DNA from: Legionella gratiana
GTDB taxonomy: Bacteria; Pseudomonadota; Gammaproteobacteria; Legionellales; Legionellaceae
Assembly: GCF_001467695.1 (NCBI RefSeq)
Contig: NZ_LNYE01000029.1
Span: 7,118-59,891, forward strand
Direction: 5' to 3'
Length of the DNA: 52,774 nt
The notes under the pieces were generated by a model. That model was not told the DNA's origin. It did no database searches and worked only from the letters and a program-made list of their open reading frames with translations. Position 1 is the stretch's first letter, and every line of letters begins with the position of its first letter. Made by a program: the position numbers and the translations under genes. Positions 33,324 to 40,642 of the stretch are shown one piece after another.

Positions 33324-34054
33324 GCATTTTCTCCATGCTGAAGATCATAAGACCAGTTGAAATCGCGGACATAAATCAGATGAGGGTTTTTTAAAATTGA
33401 TTCATTGGATGCATCATTAAGTTCATTGTCCTGATACATGGTCACCATGGCTTTCATCCGGGCGGGCTTTTCTTTGAGCGTTCCGTCACGGTTTCTTACT
33501 GTCTCGACCCAATCAACCTGCCAGGTATCGGCAGACTCCTGCAGGACTGAACGAATCTCAATACTGACGATTTCATGAGCTGCACGGTCAAATGGATTGG
33601 AGTGTTGTTTGTCACTGTAAAATTCCTGAACTTTGGTCAATGCCGCATCGTTTTGGTTCAAATAGGAATAAACTTGAAATACAGCCTTTTTCTGCAGTGC
33701 GACATCCACACTGACCATCCGGATGTTTTCAATGAAATGGGCTGCAGCTGCTCGGTAATCATCGATACTTGCCTCACCAACTTTATCAGCGCGAGTGACT
33801 GATAGCGTATTGCCGCTTGCATCCTGCTGAAATACCAAGGGGATAAATTTGGACTGACTTCCAATCGTTATGAGTCCGCCAATAGCAGCCAAGGTGATTA
33901 AAAGACTACCTAGACTTACCAATTGCCATATCTGTAATGATTTCATAAGACCAGCAGTATGAAAATTCCAGGCTCTTTTGGCATTGAGATAAGGATTATC
34001 TGTTAAGTTGTTTTTTTTCTTTTTAAGGCTTAGTTTTTGTTTTATTTGGTTCAC
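33320..34054 (-). CDS. trbF: TrbF, VirB8-like inner membrane protein
   Basis: I start at the GTG at 34054, which overlaps the trbE stop (GTGA) and has GGAG 6-9 bases upstream; the ATG 60 bases further up lies within trbE. The product of about 244 residues has a basic N-terminus, one membrane segment (LVSLGSLLITLAAIGGLITIG) and the VirB8 NTF2-like periplasmic domain with DKVGEASIDDYRAAAAHFIENIRM and STQVDWVETVRNRDG-type strands (WQVDWVETVRNRDG). VirB8 nucleates assembly of the channel. Confidence 0.9.
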   Translation of the reverse strand: MNQIKQKLSLKKKKNNLTDNPYLNAKRAWNFHTAGLMKSLQIWQLVSLGSLLITLAAIGGLITIGSQSKFIPLVFQQDASGNTLSVTRADKVGEASIDDYRAAAAHFIENIRMVSVDVALQKKAVFQVYSYLNQNDAALTKVQEFYSDKQHSNPFDRAAHEIVSIEIRSVLQESADTWQVDWVETVRNRDGTLKEKPARMKAMVTMYQDNELNDASNESILKNPHLIYVRDFNWSYDLQHGENA

Positions 34055-36588
34055 GCTGCTTCTCCAAATTGATTCATTGTGATTCCTTTTTCTAAAAGCC
34101 AATATGAAACCCACTCAGCGCCATGTTGAGCCTCAAGCTGTTTCATTCGCTCGATGGAGTCAGGATCTGTGGCACCCACAAAGGCCAACGCCATTGGACC
34201 TAAAGCCAATTGATAAAGGCGCTGTCCTTTGCTACTTACGTAGTAGTAATCACGCTTGGGTTGAGCTGATGCAATGATGTCAATCTGACGTGGGTTTAAC
34301 CCCATGCGTTCATAGATCAGGCGTGTTTCAGAATCTCGTGCATACAGATTAGGTAAAAAGATTTTTGTGGCGGTTGATTCAACAATGATGTCTAAAATTC
34401 CAGAATTCGCGGCATGCGATAAGTGTTGTGTTGCCATGAATACCACGCAATTTTTCTTGGCCATGGAATCAAGCCATTCAGCAATTTTGTTTTTAAATAC
34501 TGGGTGCGCCAACATCAGCCATGCTTCATCGAGTAAAATCAGAGTTGGCCTGCCATCCAGTGATGTTTCAATGCGTCGAAACAGATACAGCAATACTGGC
34601 AAAGCAAATTTCTCACCCAGCCCCATAAGATGTTCAATTTCAAAGGTCATAAATGAGGACAGCCCTAGACCATCGGTTTCGGCATCCAATAAATGGCCCA
34701 TCAATCCATCGATCGTGTACTGCTTCAGGGTTTCACGGATGGGTTCATCTTGAATGGTCATGACTAATTCAGATACGGTTTTAGAACCACTCTGATGCAT
34801 GCTCATGATGGCATGGCCAATCTCATTGCGTTGGGCTGGTGTGGTATTTAATCCGTTTAAGGCAAGAATCGTATCTATCCATTCCATAGCCCAAGCTTTA
34901 TCTGCTTTTGTCGCTAAAAACTGTAGTGGTGCAAATGAAAGAACGGAGTTTTTATCAGCAATGGTGTAATGTTCTCCACCACTGGCCTTACACGTTGGAT
35001 ACATGGACATGCCCTTATCAAACGAATAAATGCGTGCATCCTTGTATCGTCGCCAGGATAGTGCGATTAAGCCAAGGTGAGTGGATTTCCCAGAGCGTGT
35101 TGGACCAAACATAATACCGTGGCCTAAGTCTCTAACATGAAGATTCAGGCGAAAGGGCGTATTACCATTGGTGACACAATGCATCAATGGAGGGGATAAC
35201 GGCGGAAACAGTGGGCAAGGGGATTTGTTTTCGCCTGTCCATATGCTGGAAGTAGGTAACAAGTCAGCCAAATTCATGGTATTCACTAAAGGCCGTCTTA
35301 TATTTTCAACACCATGTCCTGGAAGACTGCCCATAAAGGCATCCATTGTATTAATGGTTTCTGTTCTTGCCGTAAATCCCAAGGCATTGATGTTTTTTTC
35401 AATCAAAAGTGCTGCTTTTTCAACTAAATCACGGTCTTCGTTCATCAAAATGACAACCGAGGTGTAATAGCCTTGACCCACCATTCCTGAATTGGTTTCA
35501 GCAATGGCTGATTGTGCGTCATTCACCATATTGAGCGCGTCTTCATCAATCACACCTGAATTGGTGTTAAAAACCTGGTCGAAAAATCCCCTGACTTTTT
35601 GTTTCCACTTTTTACGGTATTTGGTGAAATGCGCCACCGCTTCATGTGGATCCATAAAAATAAATCGAGAACTCCAACGATATTCAACTGGCAATTGAGT
35701 TAGGGCTGTTAGAATCCCTGGGTGGGACTCCATTGGAAAACCTTCAATTGCCACACATTGAATAAATTTCCGCCCAATTTTGGGTGTAATACCCGGTGTT
35801 AATTCCTGACCACCAATTAACGCATCAAGGTAAATCGGGTTTTTAGGAAGATTGACCGGATGGTTAAGTCCTGTGACACAATACTGAAGATGCCTTAAGA
35901 AGTTATCCTGAAGCACGTTATTGTTATATTCATCACGATGTTGTTCAGCGTTCAGTCGTTCGAGGTTAAGGGCTGAACTTAGTCGTGATTCAAAGGTTTT
36001 GCAGGCTTGTTTGAATTCCTCTATCAGTTGATGCGTCTTTGCCTTTTGGCTTAGATTCAGTCCTTCGTCATCAAACATCAATTCCACAAAACGCTTTTGA
36101 GCAATCACCGGTGGATACCAGGTCAACGTAATCACAAAATACCCTTCAAATAGGGTTTCCATATGTTCAAACAATTGCCTTCTTTCCTCATCAACCGCTA
36201 AAGAAATTGCGTCTGGGAAATGAGATTGAGCTCGTTCACTATAACCTGGAGCCGCTCGTCTTATAGCATCTACATGAACCATCCAGCCATTGCCCATGGC
36301 AGACATTGCCTGATTGATTCGAAACGAGACCATCTCACGAGCCTTATCCGTGGTATTGGCATTGTCTTCCCCCTGGTATAGCCAGGCTGCCATAAAGGAG
36401 CCGTTTTTACCGACAATCACGCCATCATCAACTACTGAGGCATAATTGAGTAAATCAGCAGTACCTCCTGAATTATGGCGATGCTTTTTTAAATGGTATT
36501 TACGGCTTTTCAGGCGAATTTCCCAAAAGAGGCAGCTCAAAAATAAAAGTCCTGTGGTGCTAATTAAAAAAGTGGTTAATGCAATCAT
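34051..36588 (-). CDS. trbE: TrbE, VirB4 ATPase
   Basis: At 845 residues this is the largest channel protein. It begins with a membrane segment, has an N-terminal CagE/TrbE domain (AWLYQGEDNANTTDKAREMV), and a C-terminal ATPase with GPTRSGKSTHLG near residue 490, LILLDEAWLMLAHP near 688 and ATQHLSHA. VirB4 powers pilus assembly and substrate transfer. Coupled by 4-base overlaps to trbD and trbF. No defect seen. Confidence 0.94.
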   Translation of the reverse strand: MIALTTFLISTTGLLFLSCLFWEIRLKSRKYHLKKHRHNSGGTADLLNYASVVDDGVIVGKNGSFMAAWLYQGEDNANTTDKAREMVSFRINQAMSAMGNGWMVHVDAIRRAAPGYSERAQSHFPDAISLAVDEERRQLFEHMETLFEGYFVITLTWYPPVIAQKRFVELMFDDEGLNLSQKAKTHQLIEEFKQACKTFESRLSSALNLERLNAEQHRDEYNNNVLQDNFLRHLQYCVTGLNHPVNLPKNPIYLDALIGGQELTPGITPKIGRKFIQCVAIEGFPMESHPGILTALTQLPVEYRWSSRFIFMDPHEAVAHFTKYRKKWKQKVRGFFDQVFNTNSGVIDEDALNMVNDAQSAIAETNSGMVGQGYYTSVVILMNEDRDLVEKAALLIEKNINALGFTARTETINTMDAFMGSLPGHGVENIRRPLVNTMNLADLLPTSSIWTGENKSPCPLFPPLSPPLMHCVTNGNTPFRLNLHVRDLGHGIMFGPTRSGKSTHLGLIALSWRRYKDARIYSFDKGMSMYPTCKASGGEHYTIADKNSVLSFAPLQFLATKADKAWAMEWIDTILALNGLNTTPAQRNEIGHAIMSMHQSGSKTVSELVMTIQDEPIRETLKQYTIDGLMGHLLDAETDGLGLSSFMTFEIEHLMGLGEKFALPVLLYLFRRIETSLDGRPTLILLDEAWLMLAHPVFKNKIAEWLDSMAKKNCVVFMATQHLSHAANSGILDIIVESTATKIFLPNLYARDSETRLIYERMGLNPRQIDIIASAQPKRDYYYVSSKGQRLYQLALGPMALAFVGATDPDSIERMKQLEAQHGAEWVSYWLLEKGITMNQFGEAA

Positions 36589-36884
36589 AGATAACCTCTT
36601 TTATTTACTCTGAAAGGAGTTGAACGGGCGGAATAATAAGCCTGGTAACGTCTTTGCCTAAGATATATGGCTCTCATATAAGGGTCGGATTTGGCCATTA
36701 AACGAAGCCCCTTCAAAGATAGAAACCATATGACTAGGCCTGCGAAAGCTGCTAGCCAGTCTTGAGCTGCAAAGATTAGGATGGCTGATAACAGCCCTGA
36801 AAACATGACCAGCTCACGGTCACCGCCCATAAAGAGACTTGCGCGGTTTCCGCATCGACGTATGGGGATGGTACGAAGACTCAT
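36585..36884 (-). CDS. trbD: TrbD, VirB3-like membrane protein
   Basis: The 99-residue protein has the VirB3/TrbD pattern: a short N-terminus with IPIRRCGNRASLFMGGDRE, a hydrophobic hairpin (LVMFSGLLSAILIFAAQDWL and FAGLVIWFLSLKGL), then a basic tail with DPYMRAIYLRQRRYQ, a family hallmark. VirB3 works with VirB4 at the inner membrane. It overlaps both neighbours by 4 bases. Confidence 0.9.
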   Translation of the reverse strand: MSLRTIPIRRCGNRASLFMGGDRELVMFSGLLSAILIFAAQDWLAAFAGLVIWFLSLKGLRLMAKSDPYMRAIYLRQRRYQAYYSARSTPFRVNKRGYL

Positions 36885-37258
36885 GGCTGAGACTCCGTTG
36901 CTTTGACCCCAACAGATGGCTTAGAAATTTCAGCGCCTTTGCCAGTAATTGCCGTCATGGTATTTTGAGCTGCTACCAGAAAGGAGAGTACCAACACAAA
37001 AAAGACAAGGGATCGCATAAATCCGTTTAATTCACCGCCAAAAATAAGCGTCGCACCTGCTGCAACCAATCCGATAATGGCAGCACTAAAGGCAAAAGGG
37101 CCTGTAATGGATTTTTGAATTTTAGTCAGCCATGAGTCGAAGGGAAGTCCTCCGCCTGCAGAGGAGGCAGCTGCTGGATGGGTGATTAACAACAAAAGTA
37201 AAACGATTAATCCCATTATCCAGTAGTTCTTTTGATTAAACAGAGTTGTTTGATTCAT
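36881..37258 (-). CDS. trbC: TrbC, VirB2-like pilin precursor
   Basis: The 125-residue prepilin has a long signal region (YWIMGLIVLLLLLITHPAAAS), a mature part with SWLTKIQKSITGPFAFSAAI and two hydrophobic helices (IIGLVAAGATLIFGGELNGF and SLVFFVLVLSFLVAAQNTM), and a C-terminal extension that in RK2 is removed before cyclisation by TraF. It lies between trbB and trbD as in RK2. Confidence 0.92.
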   Translation of the reverse strand: MNQTTLFNQKNYWIMGLIVLLLLLITHPAAASSAGGGLPFDSWLTKIQKSITGPFAFSAAIIGLVAAGATLIFGGELNGFMRSLVFFVLVLSFLVAAQNTMTAITGKGAEISKPSVGVKATESQP

Positions 37259-37268
37259 TCATTTTCTC

Positions 37269-38234
37269 CTAAATAAGTTTTTCGATGATGTAATGACCGT
37301 CTTCATAACCATGAACTTTGATGATTTCTTGAATTTGTCGTCCCTGTGGGGTTCTTGAGATATGTACGACACAATGGACAGCCTCCCCAATTAAAGGTTC
37401 GATTTCAGCAGGGGAGGCAGGGTTTCTAGTAATGAGTGATTTCAATCGATGAAGCCCTGCAAGACAGTTATTCGCATGCACAGTAGCTGTTCCTCCCTCA
37501 TGTCCCGTGTTCCATGCATCCAGCAAGTCAAGCGCCTCGCTACCGCGAACCTCACCGACAATGATTCGATCGGGGCGCATCCTCAGTGTGGTTTTTAAAA
37601 GCTGGGTCATACTGACTTCAAGCGTGGTGTGGTATTGAACACAATTTTTGGCTGCACACTGGATTTCCCCTGTATCTTCAATAATAAAAATGCGTTCTTC
37701 AGGCGCGTGAATAACCATTTCATTGATGATGGCATTCACCAATGTAGTTTTTCCTGATCCTGTGCCACCAATGACTAAAATGTTTCGGTGTGAAGAAACG
37801 GCTTGTTTAATAACCTCGCACTGTGGTTCGGTCATAATTCCTGACTGAACATAGTCATTGAGTGTAAAAACCGATAAAGCTTTTTTGCGAATGGCAAAGG
37901 TTGGACTTGAAACAACCGGTGGCAGTTGTCCGGCGAAACGTGAGCCATCCAGAGGCAGCTCTCCTTCCAGTAAAGGCTTCATGCGCGTTACTTCTTTTCC
38001 ATGAAAACCGGCAACAGTTTTGATGATGGATTCAGCACGAGCTTCAGTGATACTCCCTATACAACGCATGGTTTCTCCAAGGCATTCCTGCCAAAGCTTG
38101 CCATCCGCATTGAGCATGATTTCAACGGTTTTAGGATCCCTTAGAGCTTGTTCAATCATGCCGCCCAAGTCACGTCTTAGCTTTTCACAGGCTCGGTCTT
38201 TAACCGTTATCGCTTGTTCTTCTTGTGCTTTCAT
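37269..38234 (-). CDS. trbB: TrbB, VirB11 ATPase
   Basis: The 321-residue hexameric traffic ATPase has the P-loop [11 protein letters not shown] near residue 155, [41 protein letters not shown] (the Asp and His boxes; named in two parts [14 protein letters not shown] and DAWNTGHEG), and [11 protein letters not shown]. It drives the pilus and transfer stages at the base of the channel. It is the first trb gene after lvrC, from which it is separated by 30 bases, so lvr and trb genes may share a transcript. Confidence 0.93.
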   Translation of the reverse strand: MKAQEEQAITVKDRACEKLRRDLGGMIEQALRDPKTVEIMLNADGKLWQECLGETMRCIGSITEARAESIIKTVAGFHGKEVTRMKPLLEGELPLDGSRFAGQLPPVVSSPTFAIRKKALSVFTLNDYVQSGIMTEPQCEVIKQAVSSHRNILVIGGTGSGKTTLVNAIINEMVIHAPEERIFIIEDTGEIQCAAKNCVQYHTTLEVSMTQLLKTTLRMRPDRIIVGEVRGSEALDLLDAWNTGHEGGTATVHANNCLAGLHRLKSLITRNPASPAEIEPLIGEAVHCVVHISRTPQGRQIQEIIKVHGYEDGHYIIEKLI

Positions 38235-38264
38235 ACGGTATAATCCTCAATTACTTGATGCTTT

Positions 38265-38525
38265 TTAAGCAGACTTCAATTCGTGCTTGAATTTGCTAAT
38301 TAAGCGGTCAACAATGCTATCCTTATTGGGAGGAGAGTCATTGAACCATTGATCTTTCTGACGTTCCCGATAAATGCGTCTTTGAATTTCATCACGGTGA
38401 ATCGGAATTGATTGAGGGGCATCAAACCCAAGGCGAACTTCACCATCACGATAACCCACAACAGTGCAGTAAATTTCTTCACTGATAACAACGGATTCCC
38501 CTACTTTTCTTGTTAAAACCAACAT
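38265..38525 (-). CDS. lvrC: LvrC, CsrA-family RNA-binding regulator
   Basis: The 86-residue protein begins MLVLTRKVGESVVI and has EVRLGFDAPQSIPIHRDEI, the CsrA fold with the RNA-binding Arg-containing strand, plus a longer C-terminal tail than housekeeping CsrA. The start is the ATG at 38525 with AAGGA 8-12 bases upstream; the frame to 38654 would overlap lvrB. Element-borne CsrA homologues in Legionella regulate excision and transfer at the RNA level. It lies between lvrB and trbB. Confidence 0.88.
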   Translation of the reverse strand: MLVLTRKVGESVVISEEIYCTVVGYRDGEVRLGFDAPQSIPIHRDEIQRRIYRERQKDQWFNDSPPNKDSIVDRLISKFKHELKSA

Positions 38526-38541
38526 ATTGTTTTTCCTTCTG

Positions 38542-39009
38542 CTATTTAAATAAAAAGGCTTTGCACTGTCTGATATTCTCATCAACCACTTCTTTACTGG
38601 CTGGTTGATATTTTTCGAGTGCGACATAAAAAGCATTTCGCTTTTTAATATCACGACAAAAACCGATCATTTGTGGCAGGGTAGGAGGCATTTCGCAATG
38701 ATCGCGACAATCAATAATGACCTGATTCAAAATCTCATTACTGAATTGACTTAAACCTTCGAGCCACTCCTTCTTGGCAAACTCCAAGAAACCATCACTT
38801 TTAAACTGACTGCGCCATAAATGTCCGTAGAAGACCGCGAAGCGCGTAAAAAGATTCTCAATACACTTTTTTCTACTTTCGGTAGCATTGCAGGTTGACG
38901 ACATTTGATTGCTGGTATTCGTCTTCACTGGTGATTGCCGCGTCTCCTGTTTCTGGATTCCAGAATGGATCAATGGCTCTGTCCTTAGTATTTGGGCCGC
39001 ACTTCTCAT
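38542..39009 (-). CDS. lvrB: LvrB-like ICE regulator
   Basis: The 155-residue protein has the LvrB pattern FTRFAVFYGHLWRSQF, EFAKKEWLEGLSQF and CEMPPTLPQMIGFCRDIKKR, which resembles replication-loader-type proteins. The ATG at 39009 has a strong AGGAGAAAAGGA just upstream but forces a 137-base overlap with lvrA; a later ATG at 38904 (MSSTCNATES) would cut the overlap to 32 bases. I keep the upstream start because of its ribosome site. Function in the ICE is not established. Confidence 0.72.
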   Translation of the reverse strand: MRSAAQILRTEPLIHSGIQKQETRQSPVKTNTSNQMSSTCNATESRKKCIENLFTRFAVFYGHLWRSQFKSDGFLEFAKKEWLEGLSQFSNEILNQVIIDCRDHCEMPPTLPQMIGFCRDIKKRNAFYVALEKYQPASKEVVDENIRQCKAFLFK

Positions 39010-39757
39010 TCCTTTTCTCCTGCGTTAATTCAATTTTGACTTCATCTTCCCAACATCTTTGAGATAACCAGTTGGCTGGAAACTTCCATGCCGGAACCCA
39101 TTCTCCATGCGCTTCTTTTTCTGTACGGGCTTTGATTTGCTGATCAAGAGATTGCAACATGCTTTGGAGTAAAGGCTCATCGGGATTGATTTGTTTAAAT
39201 ATTTCAAAGGCACGCTCACGTGACTTTTTCTCAGGGTACATACGCCAGAAGTGGTCGAAGCGTTGTAATAAATAAATATAATTATTTTCTATTATTAGAG
39301 GTGTGTCGGCTTTTATGATTTTATCTGTGTCGGCTTTTACCTCTGTATCTCCAGAATCTCTTGTATAAACAAGAGGTTTTGTGTGCGGCTTTGTGTCTAC
39401 TTGCTGTGTCGGGTTTGTGTCGGGTTTATTTTGGACACAATAACGGATATCCGCTAAAAGGCATTTTAAAATAAGATGTTTATCGAAAGACTGAATAGCA
39501 ATAAGCCCTGACCGCTCAAGCCCTTTAATGGCTCGGCGAATTTGCTGACGGCTAGGACTCCCTGATTCTGTAATGCCTTGATGGGGTTCAATATAAAGCA
39601 CTTCTGCTAGCGATTGGTAACTAATTCGTCGCTTAATTCCTACTATGAGTGTATTGCGATCCATGTAAGGTCGAATTCCTCTTAAGTAGGTAATTTGCTG
39701 TATATATGAGAGCCCACAGAGCGCATCCAATTCCTGATCATTCACTGTAAAGTACAT
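38873..39757 (-). CDS. lvrA: LvrA-like ICE regulator with N-terminal winged helix
   Basis: The 294-residue protein has an N-terminal DNA-binding region (TLIVGIKRRISYQSLAEVLYI, then RQQIRRAIKGLERSGLI, a winged helix), a low-complexity Asp/Thr/Lys/Pro linker (residues 112-150) made of repeated KPDT/KADT-type units, and a C-terminal RFDHFWRMYPEKKSRERAF-IFKQINPDEP module known from replication-associated and phage proteins. It heads the lvrA-B-C series and is divergent from the S24 repressor, with symmetric sites between them, so it is probably controlled by that repressor. Confidence 0.8.
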   Translation of the reverse strand: MYFTVNDQELDALCGLSYIQQITYLRGIRPYMDRNTLIVGIKRRISYQSLAEVLYIEPHQGITESGSPSRQQIRRAIKGLERSGLIAIQSFDKHLILKCLLADIRYCVQNKPDTNPTQQVDTKPHTKPLVYTRDSGDTEVKADTDKIIKADTPLIIENNYIYLLQRFDHFWRMYPEKKSRERAFEIFKQINPDEPLLQSMLQSLDQQIKARTEKEAHGEWVPAWKFPANWLSQRCWEDEVKIELTQEKRNEKCGPNTKDRAIDPFWNPETGDAAITSEDEYQQSNVVNLQCYRK

Positions 39758-39853
39758 AAATAATCCGTTATTCCTTAACTTAAAGTCTTAGCGACCAATG
39801 AAACATGTGGTACCATTTTGAGAATAAAAGGCTAAAAATGGCTCTTAATGAGC

Positions 39854-39878
39854 TTAATTACTCGAAAAGAGTAATTAA
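39854..39878. promoter_or_regulatory. Operator-like palindrome between lvrA and the S24 repressor
   Basis: TTAATTACTC and GAGTAATTAA form a perfect 10-bp inverted repeat around GAAAA. Additional half-sites lie nearby: TAATGAG at 39847-39853 and ATGAGTAAT at 39899-39907. The arrangement between two divergent genes fits a CI-like switch region. Confidence 0.65.
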
Positions 39879-39952
39879 TGGATCTCAAAATAACACATAA
39901 TGAGTAATAGTCAATGGGTAAATGAATTAATTTATTTGCCAAATACCGTGGA

Positions 39953-40642
39953 ATGGATATGAAAATCAAAGAGAAAATCGGTCAAAGAATCATGAGTGAA
40001 CGAAAGGCCAAAGGATTGACGAGAAAGGCATTGGCTGAGTTGACAGGTGAATTAAAAATCTCTCGTATTAATAATTATGAACGAGGGGACCGTACACCTG
40101 GCCCCACTGAGATAAAATTATTGGCCGACGTGCTGGAAGTATCTGCTTCATATTTGATGTGTTTAACTGATAATCGTGAAGGGAAGATGACGAAATCCCT
40201 TGGCATGGGGGCATTGATTCCCGTCTTAGATTACAAACAAGCAATTGATCCAGCTGCTTTGATCCAGAAAATTAAAGAGGATGTTGATACTAAAGTTGAA
40301 TTTGTTCCTGTAAGTTCAGTTGTCAGTGACAGTATTAGCAAAAATGCTTTCGCATTGCGTATTCAAGATGAAAGTATGATACCGGAGTTTCGGATTAATG
40401 ATGTCCTCATCGTAGATCCTGATACAAGCCCTAAACCTGGCGATTTCGTTGTGGCCTTGATCGAAGGAGAGCATGAAGTCATTGTTCGCAAATATAAACA
40501 ATTATCGGCTTCTAAGGAAGCTCAGCAGTTTGAGTTAATTGCACTTAATGAAGATTGGGCTGACATTCGTGTGGGTTCTAGTGAAATGCAAGCCAAGATT
40601 ATTGGATGTGGTGTTAGTTTGGTTAGAGGATTAAAAAGCTAA
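39953..40642 (+). CDS. CI-like S24 repressor of the ICE (PrpA type)
   Basis: The 229-residue protein has an N-terminal lambda-type helix-turn-helix (KGLTRKALAELTGELKISR then NYERGDRTPGPTEIKLLADVL) and a C-terminal LexA/CI S24 peptidase domain, with the catalytic Ser in QDESMIPEF and Lys in VIVRKYK. Such repressors cleave themselves when RecA is activated, which would induce the ICE during the SOS response. It is transcribed away from lvrA and the intergenic region holds the perfect 10-bp palindrome. The Legionella trb islands carry a homologous phage repressor gene beside lvrA. An in-frame ATG at the third codon is an equal start. Confidence 0.88.
   Translation: MDMKIKEKIGQRIMSERKAKGLTRKALAELTGELKISRINNYERGDRTPGPTEIKLLADVLEVSASYLMCLTDNREGKMTKSLGMGALIPVLDYKQAIDPAALIQKIKEDVDTKVEFVPVSSVVSDSISKNAFALRIQDESMIPEFRINDVLIVDPDTSPKPGDFVVALIEGEHEVIVRKYKQLSASKEAQQFELIALNEDWADIRVGSSEMQAKIIGCGVSLVRGLKS

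Noticed and set aside
34367..34753. Long plus-strand frames inside trbE, hsdR and other minus-strand genes
   Set aside because: They are antisense shadows without ribosome sites or protein-like patterns.
26514..38234. An Lvh-type (VirB/lvh) secretion system
   Set aside because: The lvr genes are shared with lvh islands, but the order B-C-D-E-F-G-H-I-J-K-L, the TraF peptidase and the IncP oriT identify the trb/tra type.
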